Positions 18,287-27,439 are shown, counted from the first letter of the stretch. The stretch: 55,815 nt of DNA from Flavobacteriales bacterium (GCA_013205245.1 JABMNH010000039.1:1-55815); one strand, 5' to 3'. Notes: generated by a model from the letters alone, not told the origin. Program-made: numbers and translations.

Positions 18287-18676
18287 ATGAAAAATAAGTT
18301 AAAAGGAGTGCAAGAATTTCACGAGGCTTTTGGGTTGGGTGTTTCACAATGTCCTATTAATACTTTGCCAGAAGACATTGTCAATCTTCGTTTTAATCTC
18401 ATGCAAGAAGAAAACGAGGAATATCTTGAGGCAGCTCAAAACAATGATTTGGTAGAAATTGCCGATGCCCTTGGCGATATGCTTTACATTTTATGTGGTA
18501 CCATTTTAGAACACGGCATGCAGTATAAAATTGAAGAAGTATTTGATGAAATCCAACGCAGTAATATGAGTAAGCTTGGCGCCGATGGCAAACCTATTTA
18601 TAGGGAAGACGGCAAAGTGATGAAAGGACCAAATTACTTTAAACCCAATATTAAAGAAATACTTGATAAAAAATAA
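18287..18676 (+). CDS. MazG/PRA-PH-like nucleotide pyrophosphohydrolase
   Basis: The 129-aa all-alpha protein has the metal-binding pattern of the MazG/dUTPase-like superfamily: EENEEYLEA (E-x2-E) and EIADALGDMLYILCG (E-x3-D). It most resembles the phosphoribosyl-ATP pyrophosphohydrolase-like branch and probably cleaves nucleotides to monophosphate plus PPi. It is too divergent from HisE to assign to histidine synthesis. It begins 36 bases after the SDR gene, so the two may share a transcript, and ends in a strong terminator. Confidence 0.78.
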   Translation: MKNKLKGVQEFHEAFGLGVSQCPINTLPEDIVNLRFNLMQEENEEYLEAAQNNDLVEIADALGDMLYILCGTILEHGMQYKIEEVFDEIQRSNMSKLGADGKPIYREDGKVMKGPNYFKPNIKEILDKK

Positions 18677-18700
18677 AAAAGAGCCGAAAGGCTCTTTTTT
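18675..18700. terminator. Bidirectional terminator between the MazG-like gene and ilvE
   Basis: The stem AAAAAAGAGCC/GGCTCTTTTTT with a GAAA loop is flanked by A and T runs between convergent stops. Confidence 0.88.
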
Positions 18701-18706
18701 ATTAGA

Positions 18707-19777
18707 TTATTCAACCAAAACACGCCATCCAAAAGGGTCTTCGGATTTATTGGTTTGAATATCTGTTAAATGTTTTTTCAATTTTAAAGCGTAACTATTG
18801 TCTGGTAATGGTACTTCGTAAGCTTCGTCCTTATAACTAAACCCTAAAACAGGACTAATAACGGCAGCTGTTCCAGCACCAAATATTTCTTTTAGGGAAC
18901 CGTCTTTGGCACAAGCAATTAATTCGTTTACGGTTACATAGCGCACGTCAACCTTATGTCCTAAAGATTTTGCCAAATCAATGAGGCTTTTTCTGGTAAC
19001 ACCATCTAAAATACGATCGCTTGTTGGTGCTGTATATAAAGTGTCATTTATTCTAAAAAACACGTTCATTGCGCCAGCTTCTTCAATATTTTGATGTGTG
19101 CTGGCATCGGTCCAAATAACTTGCTGTAAGCCTTCTTTATGTGCCAATTCTTGTGGATAAAATTGGCCTGCATAATTGCCAGCTGCTTTTGCATATCCTG
19201 TGCCGCCATTGGCAGAACGGCTGTATTTATCAGCTATTCTCACTCTTACTTCACCACTAAAATAAGCCTTAGCAGGCGAACAAATTATCATAAATTTATA
19301 TTCATTTGCAGGACCTGCAGAAACGCCAGGTTCTGTTGCAATGGCAAAAGGTCTTAAGTATAACGAATTACCTTCACCAGATTTCACCCACTCTTTTTCT
19401 AAATTCACGAGTGCAGTAAGTCCTTCCATAAAGTAATCGGCTGGAAATTCTGGCATTGCCAAACGCTCCAAAGATTTATTGATACGTCTCTGATTTTCGT
19501 CCGGTCTAAACAACCAAATTTGATCTTGAGCATCGCGATAAGCTTTCATGCCTTCAAAACAAGCTTGCCCGTAATGAAAAACTTTAGCCGATGGTGGTAT
19601 AGACAAATTGTGATAAGGCACTATTTTAGGCACTTCCCAAGCGCCATTTTTATAATCACATTCAAACATATGATCTGTAAAAACATCGCCAAATGCAAGT
19701 GTGTTAAAATCTACTTCTGATATTTTTGATTTATCAGCTTTTTGAATATCAATTTTAAATAAATTTTCGCTGCTCAT
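18707..19777 (-). CDS. ilvE: Branched-chain amino acid aminotransferase
   Basis: The 356-aa fold-type IV PLP enzyme transfers amino groups between glutamate and leucine, isoleucine or valine oxoacids. It has the lysine-containing GGTGYAKAAGNYAG segment and a GTAAVISPV phosphate-binding turn near the C-terminus. Length matches the long eukaryotic-like BCAT branch. An in-frame ATG at 19864 would give 29 more residues, but a minus-7 element (TACTTTTG) at 19798-19805 lies inside that extension, so 19777 is the better start. Confidence 0.94.
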   Translation of the reverse strand: MSSENLFKIDIQKADKSKISEVDFNTLAFGDVFTDHMFECDYKNGAWEVPKIVPYHNLSIPPSAKVFHYGQACFEGMKAYRDAQDQIWLFRPDENQRRINKSLERLAMPEFPADYFMEGLTALVNLEKEWVKSGEGNSLYLRPFAIATEPGVSAGPANEYKFMIICSPAKAYFSGEVRVRIADKYSRSANGGTGYAKAAGNYAGQFYPQELAHKEGLQQVIWTDASTHQNIEEAGAMNVFFRINDTLYTAPTSDRILDGVTRKSLIDLAKSLGHKVDVRYVTVNELIACAKDGSLKEIFGAGTAAVISPVLGFSYKDEAYEVPLPDNSYALKLKKHLTDIQTNKSEDPFGWRVLVE

Positions 19778-19797
19778 ATAACTCAATTTTTGAAGTA

Positions 19798-19805
19798 CAA
19801 AAGTA
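19798..19805 (-). promoter_or_regulatory. Minus-7 element for ilvE
   Basis: Read on minus the bases are TACTTTTG (TAnnTTTG), 21 bases upstream of the chosen ilvE ATG. It argues against the longer in-frame start. Confidence 0.45.
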
Positions 19806-19905
19806 TGTATTTTAAACTGTTTATGTAAAAAATAAGCCTTAAATAAATTATAAAATTTTAACAAAAATTTTGGTGTTTGTAGGATTAAATATAATTCTAA
19901 TATGG

Positions 19906-19913
19906 TAACTTTG
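19906..19913 (+). promoter_or_regulatory. Minus-7 element for the DUF4920 lipoprotein operon
   Basis: TAACTTTG matches TAnnTTTG, 23 bases upstream of the ATG at 19937. A TTTG lies upstream but at 26 bases, longer than usual. Confidence 0.45.
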
Positions 19914-19936
19914 GGATAACCAAAAATTTACGTAAA

Positions 19937-20431
19937 ATGAAAAAGTTAATTGCAATTCTTTGTGTCGTTTCTTTGATAGCTTGTAAAGAAACTAAAAACA
20001 AATCTCAAGATTCTAAAAAAGAAGACATAGCATATTTGTCTTTTGGTGAAAAAATTACAGATGATGGCTCAATTTCTAAAGACCTAATGTCTCAAAAATT
20101 TGAAAGTCTTAAAGCAGGTGATACCATAAATGTAAAGTTCACTTCTAGTATAAACGAAGTTTGCCAAACAAAAGGTTGTTGGATGAAATTAGATTTAGGT
20201 AACGGAAAAGAATCTATGGTTAAGTTTAAAGACTATGGTTTTTTTATGCCTTTAAATGCTGCAAGTAATGAAGTTGTTGTTGATGGCAAAGCTTTTGTAA
20301 GCGAAATGTCTGTAGAAGAGCAACAACATTTGGCTAAAGATGCCGGTAAAACTAAAGAAGAAATAGATGCCATTACAGCACCAAAAATCACCTATTCATT
20401 CGAAGCCAATGGCGTTTTAATGAAACAATAA
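19937..20431 (+). CDS. DUF4920-like lipoprotein
   Basis: The 164-aa protein starts with a lipoprotein signal (MKKLIAILCVVSLIAC, lipid Cys at 16). A body follows with the conserved pattern VCQTKGCWMKLDLG and VKFKDYGFFMPLN, which fits DUF4920. The two cysteines in CQTKGC are spaced like a metal or disulfide site. No function is established for the family. Its stop overlaps the start of the next lipoprotein gene (TAATG), so they are translationally coupled and probably work together in the periplasm. Confidence 0.75.
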   Translation: MKKLIAILCVVSLIACKETKNKSQDSKKEDIAYLSFGEKITDDGSISKDLMSQKFESLKAGDTINVKFTSSINEVCQTKGCWMKLDLGNGKESMVKFKDYGFFMPLNAASNEVVVDGKAFVSEMSVEEQQHLAKDAGKTKEEIDAITAPKITYSFEANGVLMKQ

Positions 20432-20853
20432 TGGCTAAATTTATTGTTCTTTTTTTATCTTGTTTGACTGTAATTTCCTGCCAAAAAAAGAATGTTGCGC
20501 AGAAAGTAGAGGTGCCCGTTATGTATGAAGCTTCAGAAATGGCCATATTAATGCGCGGCATGTATGAATTTAATAATGTTGTAAAAGCACAAATAATAAA
20601 TAAGGAATCGTTGACACCTTTTCCTGAGGTTTTCGAAGATATTCATTCGGCAGTATTGACAGATAAATTCGAGCGCAATAATGAGTTTGATAGTTTGTCA
20701 AAACAGTTTATAAATTATCAAAAAGCGCTTTATTCATCTGGTTCAGACTCCACAGTTTATTTTTTCAATAAATCAATAAATACCTGTATTACGTGCCATG
20801 AGCCTAGATGTACTGGCCCGATACCTAAGATGAAAAAATTATTGATTTATTAA
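20431..20853 (+). CDS. Lipoprotein with a C-terminal CXXCH haem motif
   Basis: The 140-aa protein has a lipobox (CLTVISC, lipid Cys at 17). The C-terminus contains CITCH (C119, C122, H123), the haem-attachment motif of c-type cytochromes, followed by CTGPIPKM. A late Met could be the second axial ligand. Its size and form suggest a small mono-haem cytochrome-like lipoprotein facing the periplasm. I do not recognise a named family. Translation starts inside the stop of the DUF4920 gene. Confidence 0.65.
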   Translation: MAKFIVLFLSCLTVISCQKKNVAQKVEVPVMYEASEMAILMRGMYEFNNVVKAQIINKESLTPFPEVFEDIHSAVLTDKFERNNEFDSLSKQFINYQKALYSSGSDSTVYFFNKSINTCITCHEPRCTGPIPKMKKLLIY

Positions 20854-20854
20854 T

Positions 20855-21529
20855 TTGAAGCGAAAAATTATTATTACTGATGACGGATCTACGAGTCTTG
20901 AGCTTTTAGATGTGAACGAACATTATCATTCTACTTTTGGCGCCATCCAAGAAGCCCAATTTGTGTATTTAAAAAACGGATTAGAACATTTTTTGAATAA
21001 ACATAAATCCAATGCTATATCTATTTTAGAAATGGGTTTTGGCACTGGTTTGAACGCTTTTTTAAGTTTTTTGTTTGCCGATAAGGATCAAATAAAAACC
21101 GATTATGTCGGTATTGAAGCGTTTCCGCTTAACGCTGATGAGGTTTTGCAACTCAATTATGTTCAGCAATTAAAGGCTGAGGCATTTGCAAGTGTATTTG
21201 CAGATTTCCACCTGATTAAACCAAATAAACAAATCCAAATAACGCCTCATTTTAAGCTGACTTTAAATACCAATCCACTTGAAAAGTTTGAAGCTTTAAC
21301 CCAATTTAACATCATATATTTTGATGCTTTTGGGCCAGATATTCAACCAGAATTATGGACAGAGGCTGTTTTTATTAAAATGTTTCAATCATTAAAACCC
21401 GATGGTGTTTTGGTAACTTATTCCGCTAAGGGCATTGTGCGAAGAACCATGCAAAGTGTCGGTTTTAAAGTTGAACGCATTCCAGGTCCTCCCGGAAAAC
21501 GAGAAATGTTACGTGCTACAAAACCTTGA
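20855..21529 (+). CDS. mnmD: tRNA 5-methylaminomethyl-2-thiouridine methyltransferase domain protein
   Basis: The 224-aa protein corresponds to the methyltransferase half of MnmC without the FAD oxidase half. The SAM-binding motif is EMGFGTGLNAFL, with the catalytic-like DAFGPDIQPELWT and the C-terminal YSAKGIVRRTMQSVGF...GPPGKREM, all typical. It methylates the wobble uridine of certain tRNAs. The start is TTG at 20855, one base after the previous stop; no ATG fits. It is the third gene of the lipoprotein operon by spacing, though a functional link is unlikely. Confidence 0.9.
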   Translation: MKRKIIITDDGSTSLELLDVNEHYHSTFGAIQEAQFVYLKNGLEHFLNKHKSNAISILEMGFGTGLNAFLSFLFADKDQIKTDYVGIEAFPLNADEVLQLNYVQQLKAEAFASVFADFHLIKPNKQIQITPHFKLTLNTNPLEKFEALTQFNIIYFDAFGPDIQPELWTEAVFIKMFQSLKPDGVLVTYSAKGIVRRTMQSVGFKVERIPGPPGKREMLRATKP

Positions 21530-21555
21530 TTTTAAATGATAAATATTTATCTTTG
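21526..21555 (+). promoter_or_regulatory. Full Bacteroidota promoter ahead of the PLP/kinase/C69 operon
   Basis: TTG at 21526-21528, a 19-base spacer and TATCTTTG at 21548-21555 match the consensus TTG-N19-TAnnTTTG exactly. The ATG of the 43-aa gene is 20 bases downstream. It overlaps the 3' end of mnmD. Confidence 0.6.
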
Positions 21556-21574
21556 AAAGAAAATATTATTTAAA

Positions 21575-21706
21575 ATGGAATTTAATCACATACGCAAGCG
21601 CAAGCCATCCAACAATAAACGCGCTATTTTACTGCTTATAATTTTAGTTGTAGTCATTGGCTTAGTGTTTTTTACTGATAAAGTTATTGCGTTTTTGTTT
21701 AATTAA
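21575..21706 (+). CDS. 43-aa single-helix membrane peptide
   Basis: An ATG opens a 43-codon frame with a basic N-terminus (HIRKRKPSNNKRA), one strong hydrophobic helix (about 18-33) and a short Asp/Lys tail. A consensus promoter sits 20 bases upstream, and the next gene starts 5 bases after its stop, so it is likely translated as the first gene of the operon. The function is unknown. It would insert with the basic end in the cytoplasm. Confidence 0.55.
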   Translation: MEFNHIRKRKPSNNKRAILLLIILVVVIGLVFFTDKVIAFLFN

Positions 21707-21711
21707 AACAG

Positions 21712-23016
21712 ATGTTTTTTAACAACAACAAATCTTCAGATGAAAAAAGCAGACTCATAAATCTGTATAGAGACCATGTGTCGTCTGGTAAAGTTGATTT
21801 TTTTGAAAAATACAATATGGATTTTGTCATGGGCCATCGCGAAGGACCTTGGCTTTTTGATATTGACGCTAATAAAAAATTATTCAACCTGCATTCTAAC
21901 GGCGGCGTTTTTAACTTGGGTCATCGCAACAGCGAAATTATTGATTTATTAAAAGATCAACTCGATTTTTACGACATCGGCAACCATCATTTAATAAGTA
22001 AACCAAGAGCCGAATTGGCAGCTTTAATTGCCAAATTAATGCCGGGCGATTTAAACTACACCATTTTTGGCGTGAGTGGCGGTGAAGCTACAGATGTGGC
22101 GCTAAAAATTGCCAGAGCTTTTACAAAGCGTAAAAAAACAATCTCCGTTTTTGGTGGCTATCACGGTCACACAGGATTGTCTTTACAAACGGGCGATTTG
22201 AAATATCGTGACACTTTTTTGTTTGATTCACCCGATTTTATACAAGTCCCATTTAACAATATCGACGCCTTAAAAAACGCTTTAAACAACGATGTGGCAG
22301 CGGTTATTTTAGAAACCATTCCCGCTACTTTGGGGATGTTGTTGCCAAATGAGGGTTATCTAAAATCTGTAAAAGATTTATGCACTAAAAACGGCAGTCT
22401 TTTAATTTTAGATGAAGTGCAAGCCGGATTGGGCAGAACCGGTAAACTCTGGGCTTTTGAACATTTTGATGTCGTGCCCGATATGGTAATTTTAGCCAAA
22501 GGTTTATCAGGTGGGATTTACCCAATATCGGCTACTGTTATCGATAAAAAATTGGAAAGCGTTTTTCACGAGGATCCATTTATTCATATTTCAACTTCTG
22601 GTGGCGCCGAATTGGGATGCTTGGTGGCGAAAAAAGTTTTAGAAATTACAGCTGATATAGAGTTTTTAAAAGGGGTAAATGCCTTGTCGGGATTGTTTAC
22701 AACTGCATTTCAAAAATTACAAAAAAAACATTCTAAATTCTTTGTGGGTGTTCGGCAGAAAGGTTTGATGATGGGGTTGGAATTAAAAGACCAATGGGCT
22801 GGGCCTGTATTAACCAAAACTGCTTACGACAATGATATATTGTTGATTTATGCCAATAATGACACTTCGGTGGTGCAGTTTTTACCACCACTTATTATGG
22901 ATGAAAAAGATGTTGTGTTTGTGATAAATCAATTAGATAAAGCTTTAAAAGCAGCTAAAATATTGCATCCTATTTTAAAGTTAAAGAAATCGGCGACTGC
23001 GTTTTTTAAACCATAA
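21712..23016 (+). CDS. Class III PLP-dependent aminotransferase-family protein
   Basis: The 434-aa fold-type I PLP enzyme belongs to class III (ornithine/4-aminobutyrate aminotransferase type). Visible hallmarks are VSGGEATDVALK (phosphate binding), GGYHGHTG (ring stacking), ILDEVQAGLGRTG (D234) and the Schiff-base lysine K263 in LAKGLSGG. The specificity cannot be read. The class also includes phospho-lyases acting on phosphoethanolamine or phosphohydroxylysine, relevant because a kinase-like gene follows 2 bases later. It is the first large gene of a tight operon. Confidence 0.9.
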   Translation: MFFNNNKSSDEKSRLINLYRDHVSSGKVDFFEKYNMDFVMGHREGPWLFDIDANKKLFNLHSNGGVFNLGHRNSEIIDLLKDQLDFYDIGNHHLISKPRAELAALIAKLMPGDLNYTIFGVSGGEATDVALKIARAFTKRKKTISVFGGYHGHTGLSLQTGDLKYRDTFLFDSPDFIQVPFNNIDALKNALNNDVAAVILETIPATLGMLLPNEGYLKSVKDLCTKNGSLLILDEVQAGLGRTGKLWAFEHFDVVPDMVILAKGLSGGIYPISATVIDKKLESVFHEDPFIHISTSGGAELGCLVAKKVLEITADIEFLKGVNALSGLFTTAFQKLQKKHSKFFVGVRQKGLMMGLELKDQWAGPVLTKTAYDNDILLIYANNDTSVVQFLPPLIMDEKDVVFVINQLDKALKAAKILHPILKLKKSATAFFKP

Positions 23017-23018
23017 TA

Positions 23019-23921
23019 ATGGAAATTAACCCAACATATATTCGAGATTTTGAACTGGGATTAAATCCGCAGTATCCCGAAAAATCAAAAATTCCAGCAA
23101 ACATTGTTGGCTTTGGTGAGATTTCATCTATTTTTAAAATTAAGCCTTATAATGATTGGGTTTTTAAACGATTGCCACTGTTTCATCACGAAGCCGAAGC
23201 GTCGGTTTATATCGAAAAATACAATCAGTACACCAAGTATTTAAAACAAGCTGGACTTAAATTGCCACCCGATGATACTTTTGTAATCAAGTCGAAAAAA
23301 GTGATTTTGTATTTGGCGCAAAAGGCCATCGATAAATCAGATTTATGTCAAAATAAATTGCACACACTTCCCGAAAAGGAAGCCCTAGAGATGATAGGCA
23401 CTATTTTTATCGACATAAAAAAAATAGCCGATTTTAATGAAAATAATCAAGATATAATATTGTCAATTGATGGACAAGTTTCTAACTGGGCTTTGGTGAA
23501 TAATGACCTATTTTATTTTGATACCAGCACACCACTTTTTAAAATAAACGGTACAGAACAAATGAATCCTGAGTTGTTGTTAAACAGTACACCCAAGGCT
23601 TTGCGTTGGATTATTAGAAAGTTTTTTTTGCAAGAAGTGATGGATCGCTATTACGATTTGCGGCTGATTTATATTGATTTAATTGCCAATTTGTACAAAG
23701 AACAAAAATCAGATTTCATCAAACCTGCTGTCTATTTGGCTAACGAATTATTGCTTGAATCATCTCAAAAAATCACCGAAGCAGAAGTCGAAAAATACTA
23801 TAAAAACGACAAACTGATTTGGCAATTATTTTTAAGTTTTCGAAAGATTGACCGCTGGTATAGCAACCATATTTTAAGAAAACAGTACGAGTTTATTTTA
23901 CCGGGAAATATCAAACGATAA
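23019..23921 (+). CDS. Kinase-like protein of unknown substrate
   Basis: The 300-aa protein is not one I can name, but it shows a kinase/APH-like pattern: GFGE (31-34) as a Gly-rich loop, WVFK (K50) as a possible ATP lysine, D151-x4-N156 as a catalytic loop and D168 in FYFDTSTP as a metal ligand. The C-terminal half is helical, as in small-molecule kinases. The first catalytic-loop position is Ile instead of the usual His. It sits between the class III PLP enzyme and the C69 hydrolase with 2-base gaps, so they probably share a pathway. The kinase call is inference from motif spacing. Confidence 0.55.
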   Translation: MEINPTYIRDFELGLNPQYPEKSKIPANIVGFGEISSIFKIKPYNDWVFKRLPLFHHEAEASVYIEKYNQYTKYLKQAGLKLPPDDTFVIKSKKVILYLAQKAIDKSDLCQNKLHTLPEKEALEMIGTIFIDIKKIADFNENNQDIILSIDGQVSNWALVNNDLFYFDTSTPLFKINGTEQMNPELLLNSTPKALRWIIRKFFLQEVMDRYYDLRLIYIDLIANLYKEQKSDFIKPAVYLANELLLESSQKITEAEVEKYYKNDKLIWQLFLSFRKIDRWYSNHILRKQYEFILPGNIKR

Positions 23922-23923
23922 TT

Positions 23924-25237
23924 ATGTGCGACACTTTTATAGCTTTGCCAAATGCCACTTATGATGGGTCTGTTGTTTTCGCCAAAAATAGCGACCGTGA
24001 AGCTAATGAGCCACAAATTATTGAATATCATCCTTCAAAATTATATCCCAAAAAATCACATTTAAAATGTACTTATATCAATATTCCACAAGTTGAAAAA
24101 ACACATGCGGTTATTATCAGCCGTCCTTTTTGGATGTGGGGCGCCGAGATGGGCGTGAATGAACACGGTGTGGTTATTGGGAATGAAGCTGTTTTTACCA
24201 AGCTCAAAGTTGCTAAAAATAAAGTTTTAACGGGAATGGATTTGTTGCGTTTGGCTTTAGAACGTTCCAATTCGGCTGCAACTGCCAAACAACTTATCAT
24301 TGATTTACTTCAAGAATTCGGACAAGGCGGTGTTGGCGGTTATCAAGATAAAAATTTTAAATATCACAACAGTTTTTTGATTGCCGATAAAACCGAAGCT
24401 TGGGTTTTAGAAACGGCAGGAATCTATTGGGCGACTAAAAAAGTGGATGATTTTTATGCCATCAGCAACGCATTAACCATTGGTGAAGATTTTGATGATA
24501 TTCACCCCGAAGCTATTGCATTTGCAAACAAAAAAGGTTGGGTAAAAGGGGCATTTAGTTTTTCGAAGGCTTTTTCAGATTATTTATACACCACATTTTC
24601 GGGTTCAAAAGCACGTCAATGTAGAGCTTCTGAATTATTAAAAAGCAACTATTTCAAGATTGATGTGACCTCGTCGATGGCACATTTAAGAAATCATCAT
24701 GATGCCGATTTCACACCTTCAAAATCTTTGATTGGCAATAGTATTTGTGCACATGCGGCAAATGCGATAAGCCGTCATGCCTCGCAAACAACCAGCGCGA
24801 TGATTGTTCATTTGACAGCAGATAAGCCTACGGTTTGGGTTACGGCAACCTCGGCACCGTGTTTATCGGTTTTTAAACCGATGTGGTTTACAGGTATGGT
24901 TATTCCAGATTTAGGTCCAAAACCAGAAGCCTTGTTTGATAAGGATTCATTTTGGTGGAAAAACGAATTATTGCACCGTCAGATTTTAAAAGATTATAAA
25001 AACAGGTACGCGTTAATCATCCCCGAAAGGGAAAAACTAGAAGCCCGTTTATTGAAAAATGTGTATCAAGATAAAAAAAAGACATTTTTAGAAACCAAAA
25101 TTGCTTTTGAAGAACATTGGAAATTGTTGGAGGAATGGCTTCAAAAAATTGATAATGCTTCAATCAAAAAAACGCCAAACCTGTTTTATAAAGCTTATTG
25201 GAGACGCTTAAATAAAAAAGTGGGTATCAAATTTTAG
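23924..25237 (+). CDS. Secernin-like C69 family hydrolase
   Basis: The 437-aa protein belongs to peptidase family C69 (N-terminal nucleophile hydrolases). After removal of Met1 the nucleophile is Cys2 (MCDTFIALP). The stretch [24 protein letters not shown] closely resembles the start of eukaryotic secernins. [11 protein letters not shown] and the CRASELL and GNSICAH segments follow. Enzymes of this fold cleave amide bonds or transfer acyl groups. There is no signal peptide, so it is probably cytoplasmic. Its last 4 bases overlap the 3' end of obg on the other strand. Confidence 0.82.
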   Translation: MCDTFIALPNATYDGSVVFAKNSDREANEPQIIEYHPSKLYPKKSHLKCTYINIPQVEKTHAVIISRPFWMWGAEMGVNEHGVVIGNEAVFTKLKVAKNKVLTGMDLLRLALERSNSAATAKQLIIDLLQEFGQGGVGGYQDKNFKYHNSFLIADKTEAWVLETAGIYWATKKVDDFYAISNALTIGEDFDDIHPEAIAFANKKGWVKGAFSFSKAFSDYLYTTFSGSKARQCRASELLKSNYFKIDVTSSMAHLRNHHDADFTPSKSLIGNSICAHAANAISRHASQTTSAMIVHLTADKPTVWVTATSAPCLSVFKPMWFTGMVIPDLGPKPEALFDKDSFWWKNELLHRQILKDYKNRYALIIPEREKLEARLLKNVYQDKKKTFLETKIAFEEHWKLLEEWLQKIDNASIKKTPNLFYKAYWRRLNKKVGIKF

Positions 25238-26226
25238 GCGTTTAACAAAGCCCAAAGCTTATCTTTTAAAGGATCTAATCCGGTCTGAGCAATTGATGAG
25301 AAGAATAGATGTTGTACATCTTTTGGTAATTCCGCTTCAATTTCGGCTATTAATTCGGCGTCTAATAAATCAGTTTTAGAGATGGCTAAAAGGCGTGATT
25401 TATCTAATAACTCTGGATTATGAAGCTTGAGCTCATTCAATAAAATCTCATATTCTTTATTGATGTCGTTGCTATCTGCAGGGACTAAAAACAATAAAAT
25501 AGAGTTGCGCTCTATGTGTCTTAAAAAACGGTATCCCAAACCTTTACCTTCTGATGCACCTTCAATAATGCCAGGAATATCGGCCACTACAAATGATTGA
25601 AACTCGCGATGCGAAACAATACCTAAATTGGGTTTTAAAGTTGTAAAAGCATAATCGGCTATTTTGGGTTTGGCTGATGTTATAACCGACAATAAAGTCG
25701 ATTTGCCTGCATTTGGAAAGCCAACCAAACCTACGTCTGCCAATAATTTTAATTCTAATAAAAACCATTTTTCAATACCAGGAATACCGGGTTGTGCATA
25801 ACGAGGTGTTTGGTTTGTTGACGTTCTAAAATTCCAGTTGCCAAGACCACCCATGCCACCTTCTACCAATATTTTTTCTTCACCATTTTCGGTAATTTCA
25901 AAAATCACTTCGTTGGTGTCGGCATCTTTAACAATTGTTCCTAAAGGGACGTCTAAAAATTGGTCTTCGCCGTCTTTACCTGTAGATCTACTTTTACTAC
26001 CATGACCGCCATGTGTGGCTTTGGTGTGCTTTCTGAATTTTAAATGAAGAAGTGTCCAAAGATTGGAATTACCACGTAAGATAACATGACCGCCACGGCC
26101 ACCATCGCCACCATCTGGTCCGCCTTTAGTGATAAATTTTTCACGATGTAAATGTACAGATCCGCCACCACCATTACCTGATGCTGCAAATACTTTTACA
26201 TAATCTACAAAATTCCCTTCGGTCAT
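25234..26226 (-). CDS. obg: Obg-family GTPase
   Basis: The 330-aa protein has the Gly-rich Obg fold at the N-terminus ([25 protein letters not shown]), then the G domain: [10 protein letters not shown] (G1), a TTLKPNLG switch, DIPG (G3), and SKTD in place of NKxD (G4). It is a ribosome-associated GTPase essential for 50S maturation. Length is that of the short Obg form with no C-terminal OCT domain. It is the last gene of the hpt-adk-obg cluster, 22 bases after adk. Confidence 0.95.
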   Translation of the reverse strand: MTEGNFVDYVKVFAASGNGGGGSVHLHREKFITKGGPDGGDGGRGGHVILRGNSNLWTLLHLKFRKHTKATHGGHGSKSRSTGKDGEDQFLDVPLGTIVKDADTNEVIFEITENGEEKILVEGGMGGLGNWNFRTSTNQTPRYAQPGIPGIEKWFLLELKLLADVGLVGFPNAGKSTLLSVITSAKPKIADYAFTTLKPNLGIVSHREFQSFVVADIPGIIEGASEGKGLGYRFLRHIERNSILLFLVPADSNDINKEYEILLNELKLHNPELLDKSRLLAISKTDLLDAELIAEIEAELPKDVQHLFFSSIAQTGLDPLKDKLWALLNA

Positions 26227-26248
26227 ATATTTGTTTTTTTAAATGCTC

Positions 26249-26821
26249 TTAAAGCGCATCAAGTACTTTTTGTAATCTTTTGGTTATTTCTTCTAGCGAG
26301 CCAACGCCGTTAACACTGTGAAATTTGTTTTGTTTTGTGTAGTAGTCTATTAAAACAGCAGTTTTTGTTTTGTATTCGTTAAATCGGTGTCTAATTTTTT
26401 CTTCGTTTTGATCATCAGGCCTGTCGCTAGTTAAACCTCTATTTACCAAACGCTCAACTAATATTTCTTGGGGTACTTCAAGCGCAATCATGGCTTTGAT
26501 AGGCGCGTTTTTAGCATTTAAAAATGCGTCTAAAGCTGTAGCTTGAGAAGTTGTTCTTGGAAAACCATCAAAAATAAACCCATTGGCATTTGAGTTTTTA
26601 TCGACCTCGGCTTCAAGCATATTTATAGTTACTTCATCTGGCACTAAATCACCATTATCCATATATGATTTTGCCAAAATACCCAAGGCGGTATTATTTT
26701 TAATGTTATATCTAAACACATCGCCAGTAGAAATATGAATCAATTGATAAAGATCTCTTAAAAAGTTAGCTTGTGTACCTTTTCCGACACCAGGAGGGCC
26801 AAATAGAACAATGTTTTTCAT
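26249..26821 (-). CDS. adk: Adenylate kinase
   Basis: The 190-aa short-form adenylate kinase has GPPGVGKGT (P-loop), the DGFPRT motif and the NRGLTSDRPDD lid. The lid is short with no Cys4 zinc site. It balances ATP, ADP and AMP. Its ATG overlaps the hpt stop by one base (TAATG), which supports the same operon. Confidence 0.96.
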   Translation of the reverse strand: MKNIVLFGPPGVGKGTQANFLRDLYQLIHISTGDVFRYNIKNNTALGILAKSYMDNGDLVPDEVTINMLEAEVDKNSNANGFIFDGFPRTTSQATALDAFLNAKNAPIKAMIALEVPQEILVERLVNRGLTSDRPDDQNEEKIRHRFNEYKTKTAVLIDYYTKQNKFHSVNGVGSLEEITKRLQKVLDAL

Positions 26822-27366
26822 TAGTTGGTGGTTGTTTTTAGTTGATATATGTCTGATAAATTCCTTCCTAAGCCATCGTAGTCTAAACCATAGCCAACAA
26901 TAAATTTATTTGGTATAGATAGACCAATATAATCAATTTTTAAATCTTTTTTAAATATTTCTGGTTTAAAAAATAAGGTTGCTATTTTTAGTGTTTTAAC
27001 CTTTTTGTCTTCAAAAATTTTATAGATTTCTTCGAGGGTGTTTCCTGTATCAATAATATCTTCTAAAATAACAACTGTTTTGCCTTCTAAATCTTCTTGG
27101 ATACCTACCAATTCTTTCACTTTTCCTGTGGTTGTAGTCCCTTGGTAAGATGATAATTTAACAAATGACACTTGGCATTCGTCTTGGTAATGTCTTACAA
27201 AATCGGCTATAAACATAAAAGATCCGTTAAGGATTCCTATAAAAACAGGCTGCTCTCCTTTAAGATCGTTTAGGATGTCTTCGGCCACTTTTTTTACTAC
27301 AGCGTCAATTTTTTTGGCATCTATAAAAGGGGTGAAGAATTTATCGTGAATTTTAATGGTATCCAT
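26821..27366 (-). CDS. hpt: Hypoxanthine phosphoribosyltransferase
   Basis: The 181-aa purine salvage enzyme converts hypoxanthine or guanine plus PRPP to nucleotide. The PRPP motif is VVILEDIIDTGNTL, and a conserved KLSSYQGTTTTGKV flexible-loop region is present. An in-frame ATG at 27405 would add 13 residues, but it would place the start inside the promoter region and the hydrophobic prefix is unlike the family, so 27366 is used. First gene of the hpt-adk-obg operon. Confidence 0.93.
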   Translation of the reverse strand: MDTIKIHDKFFTPFIDAKKIDAVVKKVAEDILNDLKGEQPVFIGILNGSFMFIADFVRHYQDECQVSFVKLSSYQGTTTTGKVKELVGIQEDLEGKTVVILEDIIDTGNTLEEIYKIFEDKKVKTLKIATLFFKPEIFKKDLKIDYIGLSIPNKFIVGYGLDYDGLGRNLSDIYQLKTTTN

Positions 27367-27394
27367 ACATATTGTCTTTGTGCAAAATAACAAA

Positions 27395-27420
27395 AAAACC
27401 GCCAAAATTGAGGCGGTTTT
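27395..27420 (-). terminator. Terminator after secDF
   Basis: On the minus strand, AAAACCGCC and GGCGGTTTT form a 9-bp stem with an 8-base loop, followed by a T run. It lies 20 bases after the secDF stop and upstream of hpt, separating the two units. Confidence 0.83.
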
Positions 27421-27439
27421 ATAATTATTTCAATAATTA

